The translations under genes were made by a program, and so were the position numbers. A DNA stretch of 64,000 nucleotides from Uranotaenia lowii (Eukaryota > Arthropoda > Insecta > Diptera > Culicidae): contig NC_073693.1 in the NCBI RefSeq assembly GCF_029784155.1, positions 360,110,863 through 360,174,862 on the forward strand, written 5' to 3'. The notes beneath the pieces were generated by a model, which saw only the letters and a list, made by a program, of their open reading frames with translations, was not told the DNA's origin and did not search any database. Position 1 is the stretch's first letter; each line of letters starts with the position of its first letter. Positions 1 through 11,139 of the stretch are shown one piece after another.

Positions 1-1794
1 GATGGCCAATTTCCTAGCATTATTATTCGGAACAGGTTGCTTGAATTTGCTTACTGAAAACTAGTTGAAAGTTTCCAAATTCTGGAAAACTGCTTCAAGT
101 TTTCGCCGGCAGGACATTGTTTTCTTTTTGCTTGCTCTGCTCAGTTCGATCTCAACAATTTTAAGCTCCACTAGATGAGAGAGTTTACAGAATCATTGTG
201 TGTGAGGGGCTCTTTAACCTTGTTAAATTTCAATTTTGTCCAAATTCTTTAGAGAGTGATGTGAAACCTATAGGTACCTTTTTTGCATACAAGAGTTGTC
301 CAGCGGCGGTAAATGCCGGTAACTTTTCTTGTGGCAAAAAGTTGTTGAAAAACGTTTAACCTTAAGGCTGCCAAGAAACGAAGAGCAACAATCTCATCTC
401 TACGGTTGGGTAATTACTTTTGTGTATCATATTTTTATCCTCACATTTTGCATCCAATTATAGGGTAGGCGTTTCTAGTGAAGAAAACACAAAGAAAATG
501 GGCAAATAACCGTCCGATAAAGTTTGGTCCAGCCGACCAGCTTGGGCATTTTGTTATTTTCTTCATCCTAACTCTGAAGATTGAAGCGATTAGGGAAGAA
601 CCGCATGGGCTATAATTGTTTTTTTCTTCGTTGTTTTTATTTACCATAAAAGTTGACTTTTACAGCCAAAAGTGCGGGCAACAAGGGTTACGGAAAACGG
701 TTTTCCCGGAAAACCCTCTTTCACTTTTCGGATCTCGGTGCAAACAACAGTTGTCCTGCCTGACCCCGAGGTTCATTGAAGTTTACTGTCTTCAACAGTT
801 GAATTACGGTTCACCCGCCAGAGTACAATCCCTCATCAAAAAGTGACTGTCTTCGTTGGGGAAACGAAATTTTTTCGAGCTCTCTCGTGCAGCGCGCAAC
901 ATTTTGGTTAGTTGATTGTGTCTTGTGGTTTTTATCTCGTTTACTTTTTTTCCCCCGTTGTATCAGGAGCCGGATAAAAGGTAGCGAAATTTGGCGAGCC
1001 AGAACAAGGACACCACAATAACAACAACAGTAGCGACGACAACGTCAAAGATCTGTGTTTTTGATCGCACAGGAAAAAGTACCCGAGGAGCTGATGAATT
1101 TAGTTCACCTGAAAATGCTCAAAACCAAACAAAGCTGGTTGATTGTGAATTGTTCTGGGAAAAATTCTGTATGGAAGATGATTCTTTGCCGTCTATGACT
1201 AAGCTTGTCAGATAAAACAGATTTTCTTTCATGTTTGAATTTCGGATCCAATAGAGGTGATTGACTTGCTTACAATTCATTGTTCGAAGCAGCGGGAGTA
1301 CGTTTGCTTTTAATTTGTTTATCAAAATAAAAGTACTTGACAAACTATACACCAATATTGTGCGTTTGAATAAAAAAAATAGAAACATCGCTGGTGAATT
1401 GACAGCTGGACACAGTCTTCCGATTTCCGAAGGGAAATTTGTAGTTGGCGCGATAATCGACCGTAAAATTTCGCAACCAAACCCTGGTTGTAACGAACTC
1501 AATAAACAAACTGAGAAGGTTCACACATCGATAGATCCATTTCTGAGTTAAAGGGAGGTTATCTGAGCGATCACATACCATCTTTTTGATCGTCCGCACT
1601 GCAAGTTTCCGCTTGTGGGGCGAACCAAGCTTGGCCTACTAGATGCAACTCTATCCCCTTCCACCACTTCATAGTAGCTGGCCCACGCTGAACAAAAATC
1701 TGGTATGTGATGATATTGCTTCTAAAAAAATAAAATAGGGTAAACGTTCTTGAGCGGAGCTAGTCGAAATCTGATCTTGAGCGGAACCAATTAC
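1..1794. other. No recognisable gene
   Basis: AT-rich sequence with only short open frames (at most about 130 codons). Several of these overlap each other on opposite strands, and none has a recognisable domain, splice structure or sustained coding bias. Near 1,735-1,790 there are two spaced copies of a 'cttgagcgga' phrase, which recurs around 5,410-5,445. It probably marks the edge of the repeat complex that follows. Confidence 0.6.
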
Positions 1795-2235
1795 TTTTCC
1801 AAAGATCTAGGCAATGATTACACTAGTTTACAAAATTTCAAAAAAAATCTTGAACTTTATTAACCGATCTATATTTTGAATGTAAAATCGGGCACTGATT
1901 CCGAAAATGAAATTCAAAAAAAATCTCAGTAGAACAGTTTTTTAGTTATGCTCCAAATATGAAATTTTGTAAAAATAAATAAAGCACTTGTACTTAGATT
2001 GTAATATCTCGAACTGCATTGCAGCAATTTGAAATCTCTTTTTTGCATATTAATCATCATTAATCATCAGAATACTATTTTTGCGCATCATCAACAGTAT
2101 TGTTAATATAAGTGGCTTTATGAGAAAAAATATTTTAAAAAAAAACACATATTTTATAGAAAATTTTGATTCAGCGATAGTTTTAGACAAGATGGTAACA
2201 TTTAAAAAATCTGAAATCAAAATGTGAAATCAAAA
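1795..2235 (+). repeat. Dispersed repeat, outer left arm
   Basis: This block matches, in reverse complement, the block at about 4,480-4,905. Shared landmarks in the same order include 'aatcgggc.ctga.tccga', 'gttatgctcca.atatgaa', 'tgcgcatcatcaacagta' and 'gatggtaacattta'. Part of it recurs in direct orientation at 53,867-54,035. The arms are diverged by substitutions and small indels, so the insertion is old. No coding capacity was seen. Confidence 0.7.
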
Positions 2236-2260
2236 CAATATCAACGATATTGTTTTGATT
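2228..2260. repeat. Perfect 15-bp hairpin
   Basis: AATCAAAACAATATC, then AAC, then the exact reverse complement of the first arm: 15-bp arms with a 3-nt loop. It sits at the inner edge of the outer left arm. The equivalent place in the inverted copy does not show the same hairpin. Function unknown. Confidence 0.75.
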
Positions 2261-2603
2261 TTTTGCATGAAATTGATTTACTGGTTGTTAAACAGAAAAT
2301 AGGATTTTCCTATGGAAACACTCGTCCAAATTTCGAAAGAATTCGCATTCCTAGGTTCATGCCTGAAATATTGCACCTCGCGTAAATTTTGATCTCATCG
2401 GTAGAACTTTTCGAAAACTTTAGACATGCTAGCTTTATATTTCAACAATTACTCTGCAAAATTTCAATAAAAAATGTAGCGCAGTTTCTGAGATATTGCA
2501 GTTTGAATGATAAAAGTCCAAAAAGTCCGATTTTTGTAGAACTACTTTATCTCAGGTCATATAAACTCCGGAATGCTCAACTTTCGTGATATAATAATGT
2601 GAT

Positions 2604-3200
2604 CAGTGTTGGTAAATTTCGCCCGTCACGCTTGACCCGACTAGTTTTGTTTCATCAAACGGCTGGCACTGTTCTCAATTGACGGAGCCTCACTTTTCGC
2701 ATGACATATAAAGCACGACAACAATCAACATTTCTCCATCATCGACTAACGAAGCTCCTACACACGGTCAACATTTCTCCTGAGAGTGACTGGCAAATCT
2801 CATCACACTTCGATCGGCTGCTGACGGCAGGTACAACTAATTGAACGACTTGCTGGCAGAGAGCAACAATAGCAATAAAAAACTGAAAACGAGCTTGCTG
2901 ACAGGAGCAACAATAATAATAAATGCGTTTCTTTTTCGTCTTCGGTCGTCTTCGGCTTGCTGGCAGGAGTAACAATAATAATAAATGCGTTTCTTTTTCG
3001 TCTTCAGCTCGGTCGACGACTCGTTCGAATGCGATTGGTAAATGCTGACTATGAAATTTTTTCAGCTTCAAACGACTGGTGGTTGAATGACTGGCAAACG
3101 AAGTGACTGGTCGTTAAGGAACAGTCAATTGAGTTTGACGGACCAAGAGGCTTCACAGTCAAAGCTTCACGCCTCATGACGATGAGTTTTGCCAAGCCTG
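2604..3200. mobile_element. hAT-type MITE
   Basis: A 597-bp non-coding element flanked by an exact 8-bp direct repeat AATGTGAT at 2,596-2,603 and 3,201-3,208. The left end reads CAGTGTTGGTAAATTTC. The reverse complement of the right end reads CAGGCTTGGCAAAACTC, giving imperfect terminal inverted repeats beginning CAG. An 8-bp duplication with CAG-starting ends is the hallmark of the hAT superfamily (established knowledge); the assignment is inferred from ends alone. The interior has many 'gactggc' and 'tgctggcag' phrases and a short tandem repeat, but no transposase, so it would depend on an enzyme supplied elsewhere. Confidence 0.75.
2848..3010 (+). repeat. Tandem duplication inside the hAT-type MITE
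   Basis: Two near-identical units of roughly 65 bp, running from 'gcttgctg.caggag.aaca' through 'ataataataaatgcg' and 'tttctttttcgtcttc'. A third, more degraded copy lies just upstream ('cttgctggcagagagcaac' at about 2,848). It is probably an internal expansion within the MITE. Confidence 0.7.
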
Positions 3201-3269
3201 AATGTGATAGTTGATCTATGTAACGCAAAAAATTTGATCGAAAAATAATATCACAGAAAAAAGTTATGT

Positions 3270-4085
3270 AAGTTCAAATTCGAAGTGACAGTGCGCGTGC
3301 TTCCAATTTCTATACAATTTTGAACGGTACTGTAGGAAGAATTAAACATGGTCAATCTCACTTGCTCCAAGCCAAAATTATTTATTAGCTTAGAAGGTCA
3401 CATGCCCAATTTGAGAAAGATCTTACTATGGGGAGGGGTGGCTTGTGTCTCAAAAGTGAATAGGATTTTAAGGTATTATGCTCGGAAGGAGCAAAAAACA
3501 GTGGTTTTACATTAATAACTTTTTTCTTCACAAGTCGATTGATTTTTATGATTAATGTTATTAAAGCCTAAGATGAGAAAATATTTCACTCGAAGACTGT
3601 AACACGATTGGACTTGAAACAAAAAAGTTATTGCGGTTCAAAGGCCGCAAATTTCGCAAAGTACGCAATATGTACTTTTTACGCATTGCGATTTATAAGA
3701 GAATTTTCGGACGAAATACGCAATAATTTTTTTGTTTCAAGTCCAATCGTGTTACAGTCTTCGAGTGAAATATTTGTCTCAACTTATTCTTCAATGAAAT
3801 CAAAATCAATTGGCTTGTGAAGAAAAAAGTTATTGATGAAAAACTAGTATTTTTTGTTCCTGGCGAGCATAAAACCATAAAATTCTATTCACGTTTGAGA
3901 CGAAAGCAACCCCTCCCCCTGGTCATTTTTTTAACTAAAATTTGACATGTGCCCTTCTGGTAAGCTAATAAAAAATTTTGGCTTGTAGCGAGTGAGTGTA
4001 CCATCACTGACCATACTGACTGGACACTCGATTTCGTTTTCTGGATAATTTTTCCAACAGTACGCAATGTCGATTCCAGAATGCG
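3270..4085. repeat. Foldback (palindromic) element, copy 1
   Basis: Left arm about 3,270-3,635 and right arm about 3,719-4,085 are inverted copies of each other around a loop of roughly 83 bp. Matching landmarks include 'cgattggacttgaaac' with 'gtttcaagtccaatcg', 'cactcgaagactgtaac' with 'gttacagtcttcgagtg', and 'cttcacaagtcgattga' with 'tcaattggcttgtgaag'. The inner 150 bp of each arm are best conserved and the outer parts diverge. There are no coding frames. A transcript would fold into a long hairpin. Confidence 0.8.
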
Positions 4086-4479
4086 CATCTATCGATTTGA
4101 AGAAATGCTATCCCAGTTAGGAAATGTCACCCAACTTTAAAAATAAAACACACAATTTCTACGATAAAATCGAGCTAAACAGGACCATTTTTCCTACGGG
4201 GAATTTTTTTCAAATTTTTCAGGTTAGCCACCTGCCGTCGGTATTGCGAACCTGCAAAATCTGACCATAAAAAATTAGACAGAAAATGGTTGGATTTTCG
4301 TTCTAAGTGTCATGTCAGTGTGGTCAGTGGTACCATGTTGATTTCTTCCTATACTATGATTAGTATACTGTGGTTCGTAAAATTATTTAAAAAATGCAAA
4401 AAATACTGTTATGATAAATCAACCGTAACTTCTCCAATTTCCCACCAATTTTAATAAATAACCACTTGTAATCTTTGTC
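4086..4479. other. No recognisable gene
   Basis: AT-rich spacer between the inner palindrome and the outer right arm. I see no coding frame, TIR or tandem repeat in it. Confidence 0.55.
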
Positions 4480-4905
4480 TTAAATTCACATTAAAGGCCA
4501 AATGAAAATCAGATTTATTAAATGTTACCATCAAGTCTAAAACTTCCGCTAAGACAAAATTTTCTCTAAAAAAATGCGTTTTTTATATTTTTTTTTCGAA
4601 AAGCCACCAATATCAACGATACTGTTGATGATGCGCAAAAATTACTGTTATGTAGTTCGAGGTATTTCAATCAATGAAAAAGTACTTTTTTTTAATTTTT
4701 CATAATTTCATATTGGAGCATAACTCAAAAACTGTTCTGCTGAGAATTTTTTGAATATTATTTTCGGATTCAGCGCCCGATTTCACATTTAAAATGCCTT
4801 CAGTTTAATAAGTTCAAAAATGCTGTAAACTAGAGTTGTTTGTGAATTTAATCGAAATGTTGAACAAAACACTTTTTCAAGATCTTTTCATACAAGCTTT
4901 GCCAA
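4480..4905 (-). repeat. Dispersed repeat, outer right arm (inverted)
   Basis: Reverse-complement copy of the 1,795-2,235 block, sharing the same ordered landmarks over about 400 bp. The two outer arms enclose the hAT-type MITE and the inner foldback. Their midpoint (about 3,350) differs from the centre of the inner foldback (about 3,677). The two inverted pairs are therefore either separate insertions or one palindrome distorted by later indels. Confidence 0.7.
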
Positions 4906-5560
4906 TTTAGCTAAAATTTATGAAATGAAATAATGTTATTAGTGTAGTGACCCGAAACAAATTGGAACGCGACTGTGAGTAACTCACAAAATTGCTTAAC
5001 TGAATGATCTTCAATTCTATTACACGCTCTCGCTATGTTTTTCCGCAACTGAGTAAATTGATACAAGGTCAGAATACATAACCCATTTACGAGTAATACT
5101 GCATCAACTGAAATGTCATGTAATTATTACTGAAATCAAAACAGTAAAACCGAAATATGTTTATTATTTAATGCCAACCCACTCATTCCCTACCATCAGA
5201 AGCTTTAAAAACATACGCATTTCTGCTGCAATTTTCACGAATGTATGTTGACTTTGAACGTCAATTTATGTTACCCTTGACCATTTTAAACTGATTCTTA
5301 ATAAATAAAATGGTATAAAAACTAAAAAAAAAAGCTTATTCGGGTTTTTGTAACAAGTTTTCCATCAAAATATCTATAAATAGCGTAGTTTTTAAAATTA
5401 AAATATGATCTTGCGTGGAACCAACTTTGATCTTGAGCGAAACTACTAGCTTCCAAAATAAACCGCTAGGTGCGCTACCTTATGCCTTATGTCTCGCACG
5501 CGGTTTTTACCTCTGAATGTTAGCAACCCTTTTGTATTTTTCTTATTATATCAGCTTTAG
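4906..5560. other. No recognisable gene
   Basis: AT-rich sequence with no coding frame. A 'gatcttg.g.gga.acca' phrase occurs twice at 5,406-5,445 and matches one near 1,771, so this is probably the outer edge of the same repeat complex. Confidence 0.5.
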
Positions 5561-5599
5561 GGATAAGAAAGATGTAAAATTAAGTTCGAATAGAACCAA

Positions 5600-6377
5600 A
5601 TCATTCGAACAAACCTGAGGTTAAACGATTATCCGATTGGATTAATTAATGGGATCATAAACCGTCTCAATGAAAAGGATAACACCCAAACAGCTATGGT
5701 AGCGGAAGATAACAAAATTACACGTTCGCTCACAAATATAGATGGTCTTACCGCCAACATAACCAAAACATTGCGTTCGGAATATGCTGATATACGAACA
5801 GCAAGCAAACAAGTAAAAACAATTGGGTGTCTTTTTCCGATCATAAAAGACAAAACGCCGCACGATGAACAAACCAACGTCATATACAAAATAACATGCA
5901 AAGGACATTGGAAAACAGATGAAACACAGGAAGCAGAAAAACTGCGAAGCATGCTACATAGGATGTACTACGAGAAAATTAAAACAACGAATCTCACAAC
6001 ACAGGACTCAAACTAACGAACTCAAGCGCCTATGGAACATCGGATACACAAAACAGGACTACGCAATACAACAACTTCGCCAACAGACAGCATTATTGGA
6101 GCACAAAATAGCTATGGATCACCTGTTCGACATAGATAAAGCGGATATCATCGACAGGTGTGACAACGAGAACAAATTGCTGATCCTGGAGAGCTGCCAT
6201 ATAAAAACAACAAAGCACGCGATAAACCTAAAAAAAGACACCGAAAACATACATTCAACATACGCAAACATTTTTAAAACACTTCAACACACAAAAAGAA
6301 AAATAAACTCAAAACATAAAAACACCAACACAGAAACACGAATCCAACAACAACCTGTAAACAATAGCATACACTAG
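5600..6377 (+). pseudogene. Penelope-like GIY-YIG endonuclease remnant
   Basis: In full-length Penelope-like elements the C-terminal GIY-YIG nuclease nicks target DNA for reverse transcription. Here the frame 5,696-6,016 (open upstream to about 5,591) carries the linker (LNDYPIGLINGIINRL) and the first half of the nuclease core, NVIYKITCKG. The second half, CEACYIGCTTRKLKQRISQH, lies in another frame at 5,919-6,377, followed by HLFDIDKADIID and LLILESCHIK, which match the conserved C-terminal Penelope region. A frameshift between about 5,910 and 5,945 separates the two halves of the catalytic core, so the copy is dead. The RT domain is missing. The assignment rests on the order YKI.C - C..CYIG.T.R.L..RI.QH, which is distinctive for this class. 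Confidence 0.8.
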
Positions 6378-6673
6378 CTGAACCAGATCAAAGTAAAACA
6401 AACAGTGGAAAGTGGTGACTGTGAAAAATCGAAGCAGTGAAATTTTAATCCAAATATAGGAGGAAGTACGAATTTTCACACAGTAAGTCAGATAACACTA
6501 CATAACACTAGAATCGAAAATTAATCACAAAAATTATTGTAACAGAACAAATGACAGCTTTATCTGATCAGCCGAATCAAACCTGACAAGAAATACGACA
6601 CATTTTAGGTAAGAATCAGATAATCTTGTGAAGAATTTTTTGATAATTTAGTCCACACACAATAAACTTTGCA

Positions 6674-6713
6674 GTCCCTGATGACGATCCTATATGGATT
6701 GAAACGTTGGAAC
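6674..6713 (+). ncRNA. Hammerhead-ribozyme-like motif of Penelope-like element
   Basis: The order is GTCC, core CTGATGA, a stem-loop (GATCC-TATAT-GGATT with wobbles), then GAAAC, GTT and GGAAC. CUGAUGA and GAAA are the two invariant hammerhead core strings, and GUU fits the cleavage-site rule NUH. Stem III is reduced to A-C/G-U, as in minimal hammerheads that work as dimers. Stem I pairs only about 3 bp (TCC/GGA), and the closing pair of stem II is poor, so this copy may be inactive. Its position downstream of the Penelope endonuclease supports the call. Confidence 0.45.
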
Positions 6714-6730
6714 GTTAAATAAATAGTCGT

Positions 6731-9700
6731 TTTCACTATTTAAAAAGACTGAAAGCCGAAAAATACATCTCGAAATTCAAGTAACAGTCGTTAAAAATAT
6801 CATTCAGAATCACATTAAAGATTCTCTTTCTCGAGTTTTTTTTATCCTTAATTTTCTACCATTCAAATATTATTTATGAAATTAAAATTAATAACCTATA
6901 TCATTAAATTCAAAAACCAAAAATTTAAATTTCAGATCTGATTTTAATTAATTCTGTTTGAAATGAATCACATCAAACATTCATATTATGGATGACCATG
7001 AAAACAATACAAGTTCTGCCAATCGAGAAATCGAATATAAAATATTCATAGTAAGAGTTTAAATTTAAAAATAATCTTCTCAAGAGATTTCAGCAACAAT
7101 AAATCGAAAAAAGAGATAACGTGTAATAACTTTTGCGTTCCCTATGAGTTTTAAGAGCCAAAAAGAAACAAAAAAGTATTTATAAAAGCTGTTTCAGTAT
7201 GTTCGCAATAGAGATTCAAATTCATCTCCAGATCCCAATATCTACATTCCATACTATAACACAAGGAAACAAAATTCAAATTTTCCGAGGTGCACATAAT
7301 TTGAAAACTGATTTCGACTTATTTGGAAGCACTAAATGCAAATTTGTATTTTTTTATCAGCTCTTACTACCGGTATAAATTTTGAAAATACAAGGTTCAT
7401 CTACAAAATTTGTGCACTTTTAGTGAAAAATATCAAAAAGATTTAGAAAAAAGGTTTTACCTTAATGATCAATTTTCATTAATACTGTGAGTATGATGAG
7501 AAAAAATTATAGAAGTAAGCATGTTTCCCCATTTTGTAAAATACGAAGATTATCTAGACGAAATCTGTATTGTTTTTTTTTTGGCATTATTCCCTCTTAT
7601 GTGTATCGTTGAATAAATAAAAGATAATGAAAAGATTTAACATATTTTTTGTTGATCATGTAGGTAAGTTATTTCCTCAATCATTGATCGATTTCACTCT
7701 AAACTGCTTAGTTTTAAAATAAGTAAATCCCAAAGAATAATAAGGAAGAGAAAAAATCTTAAAAATCTTAAAATCGAGTTTGGGACGCAAAAATCTTCCA
7801 AAATCAGTTTGCCTCGGTTTCAATTTTTCCTTTATCATCAATCTATCATGCATCATACACTCATCATACATAATAATATTGAAATTTTATGTTAAAACTT
7901 ATCTTAAGGTTTGATATTCTGAATCTAAAAGCTTGGCTATTTCAATTGCATATAATTGAGACTCTTCTCTAAAGAAAAGTATCTATTAACTTTCAGAATT
8001 CCTTCTTTTATTTAAATTTTTTATTATAATTCAAAATAATTTTTTAAAATAAGGAATTATTTGTAGGTACCTAGTTGAACTATAAAAAAAACTAACCTAT
8101 CTTTTTATAATTTATTTGTTGTAGTGCAATTAAAATTAAAAATTTTGAATGATAACTTTAAATTGAAGAGCAAATGAAATTAAATTAGGTTCCAGAAGCT
8201 TCATATTCAGGATCTGATTTAGATAATCGTATTTTCTACTTAATTTATATTTAAAAGTTGATTTTATATATTGTGTTTCCAAATTTGAAAATAATTCTAC
8301 TAAATGTCCAAATCAATAAAACACCCCGATGAAGAATTTAATGCCAGTTAACTTTGTTTGTTACTTAGTTTATCGGTCTTATCGGTGGAAAGTAAAATAC
8401 TTCCCAAAAATATTAAATCATCAGAGCGCTAATATTAGGAAGCTCAAGAAAAAAATTAAGATAGGGTGATTTTTTTTTCCTACATTTTCATCTCTCAACA
8501 ACGTGTGTATTATTTTTCATTGAAAAATATTACATTTATAACGAGAAATACTATGAAGAGCTCTTAAATCGACAATTTTGAAATACCATATAAACCAACA
8601 ATTAAAAAAGAATTATCAACATTTTTTCGCAGAGGATATTATAGATTCGCTGGTTGTTTTATCAAAGGATGTGTAAGTTGTGTAGAAGGATATTGAAATG
8701 AGTATAAAGAGAAACTTTGATAAAGTTTTTGTTATTCATCTCTTGTTTCATACTTTTTCAAATACATGATGCTCAGTGCAACTCATGGGGGAAGAAGGAG
8801 CAGTGTGCAGCTTATATTGTAGACTCATTTGCAACTGACCAACCCCTCCCCCGCAACCCCTCCTCCTTCTTACGCTCACTTAAATCACCGTTTTTTCACC
8901 AGATATTAACGTTCCTTTAAATTGACTGATTTTTGGAAATTTGAAAATCAACCCCCCCCCCCCAGAGTTAATTCCCATTAATTGCCTTTTACTTATCGGT
9001 TCACAAAATTTAAAATTTTTCTCCAGATTCCACACTTTCAAATGTTTGTGTTTTTGTTTTCTAATTCGGGTAATCAAAGAGTTTGTTTTTTAATTTGATT
9101 TGGAGTTTTTATTCAGATTGGTTTTACAACCCCAGAAGAAAGCATCGTTTCCCGGACAAATTTATAAAATAAAAGCTACATTCCCCTGCGCAAACCTTTC
9201 GTTAAATTCTGCAACTGTAAACTTGTTGTTCAACTCGTGGGGGCAGTAAAAAAAGAAAAGTACACCAAAACCCGGATCATGATTTTCGCAACCACAAACT
9301 GTGGGTCGGGACGCAAACAGTTCGATTGGTAATAGAAGGATTTCCCCCATCATCATCATCACCGTGTGCTCGTTAAGTGGAATTATTGCTTTGGGGGCAG
9401 GATCGTGTTGTGTTGACAATTGGTTCCATGTCATTAAATTATTTATGCTGCCAATGTTCGTTCCGATAGATGATGATTCCAATTTACTGCCCTTTGCTGC
9501 AAGTCAATAAAAAAAGGACCGAAGACGACGACGGGACGATTCAATTTTTTTTACAAAATATCAGTCGTAAAATGTAAGCTTCTTGCTTTCATGGGTCGCT
9601 CCATTTCGTCAAAACAACAATAAACTGTGCCTCGGCCAAACCCTCCAAAAAAATAAATTGGTCAACCGAGAGATTTTGTGCCGGCGGCGATGGCGTTTTA

Positions 9701-10163
9701 AGCCTTCGAAATGTCCATGATTTAGATAATTTTATGGCGGGTCTTAAACAGATTTTCTAGTATTACAAACTGTTTTTGAAAAAAAAACTTGGTCTGAATT
9801 AGTTCTCCAAAGTTCGTCTAATTTCATGAAGATAAATTTTTTCCAAGCAAACACAAAACTTGTTGAAAGCTCTCAATAAGATGTGTTGGCGTTCGAAGTG
9901 TTTGATTCTTCTGAAAACTGGTTGAGATTCTTTCGAATTTCCATGAAAGGTGTAAGTTTTCCAGGTTTGGGTGAGCTTCCTCACTGACTCAGATACTTTT
10001 TTAAACATTTTTAAAACTGCATAATGAATTTGATTTTCAACATGATTTCACAAAGTTTCAAAATCGTTGATTGAAATTTTAATTTTTTTTTCTTAACTTT
10101 TGAAATTTAATTATTTTGATGAATAATTACAGCAGACTCTCATCCGTTAGAAGAGAATATTTA
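6731..10163. other. No recognisable gene (3.4 kb)
   Basis: Very AT-rich. The open frames are short (up to about 106 codons), overlap one another, and have no recognisable domain. A run of twelve C's lies at about 8,950-8,962 and a short CAT repeat at about 9,350-9,362. The 9.1-9.7 kb part is less AT-rich and could be unique host non-coding DNA, but I see no exon structure. Confidence 0.55.
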
Positions 10164-11139
10164 GGGGAGAGTGGGGGTACTTGATCCCCTTTTCTTATTT
10201 TCACCATATCTTTTTGGAAACATTTAGCAACTCGCCGTCTTTGACATTTTCTGACAGCTTGTAACTTCAAGTTTCTATGCTCCAAAAATTAGAACGATAC
10301 TTGAACCCGTTGATGAACTAGAAGCATTTTCGTGGGAGTAAAAAAATTGCGATTTTTCTGAAGTTAGGGGAGACTTGATCCCCTATTGAAGAAGACTTGA
10401 TCTTTTATTCAGGAAGCCTTAATCCTTGTATAATAATCAAACAAAACCCCAAGATAGAATGTAAATTGACTATTTTGGTCATGTTTGTTCTCATTTCACA
10501 ATTTATAGCAGACATAACAAGAAAATTCTATAACTTTGTCTCAACGCTAATAACATTGCATACTTAAAGGCGCTATTTTTTATAATTAAGAGAAAATTAA
10601 TTATTTTTGCTCTTTTCTTCAGATAATTGTTTGATAAATATTAGTTTTTGGGTAAATATTAATAATTTCGTAATCAGCCATCATAACGATCAATTCAGAA
10701 GAAGAATATGCCGTTTGGAAGGGGGATCAATTGTACCCAACTCTAGGGGATCAATTGTACCCATAATCAACATTTAAGAAAACTTTTTCTGAAAAATGTT
10801 GAGAATTTTCCATTGCTTTGAAAATATGGCGTTATGAAGTTCATTTTACGCTCAAACGATTGATACATTTGAACAGATATTTTTTTCATAATTTTCCCAT
10901 GAAAGGAACATTTTAAAGTGATGGAAAAAGATCTTCAAGTTACATTTTGTGAAATTTTTCAAACAAAGTTCATTTACTCAAACAATTATTTTGTTAAAAA
11001 ATTTTAAACTACAAGCATTGTTATTTTGCTCATTTTGGCACATTTTTCTAGAACATTTGATCTTTGTAAGACATTCCAGTTTCGAGATATAGCTAAGGAA
11101 TCAAGTATCCCCAGGGATCAAGTATCCTCATTCTCCCCC
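10164..11139. mobile_element. Non-autonomous TIR element flanked by TA
   Basis: The left end starts GGGGAGAGTGGGGGTACTTG. The reverse complement of the right end starts GGGGGAGAATGAGGATACTT, and the two match for about 26 bp through 'ACTTGATCCC'. Both ends are bordered by TA, compatible with a Tc1/mariner-type target duplication (inference). The interior has no transposase. It carries two tandem copies of a 21-bp unit containing GATCAATTGTACCC at about 10,722-10,763 and other scattered 'ttgatcccc' phrases, that is, subterminal and internal repeats of the end motif. Confidence 0.65.

Larger units (their letters stand above)
5575..6730 (+). mobile_element. Penelope-like element, 5'-truncated 3' end
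   Basis: The block holds the end of a Penelope-type reading frame (GIY-YIG endonuclease) followed by about 350 bp of non-coding tail with a hammerhead-like motif at 6,674-6,713. Both are expected in this class, whose terminal repeats carry hammerhead ribozyme motifs (established knowledge). The reverse transcriptase part that should lie upstream is absent. The exact ends are not defined, because I see no target duplication or complete terminal repeat. Confidence 0.7.

Noticed and set aside
8717..8920. Hydrophobic start resembling a signal peptide (67 codons)
   Set aside because: It begins with TTG, the nearest upstream ATG is in another frame, and the hydrophobic stretch is what AT-rich DNA encodes by chance.
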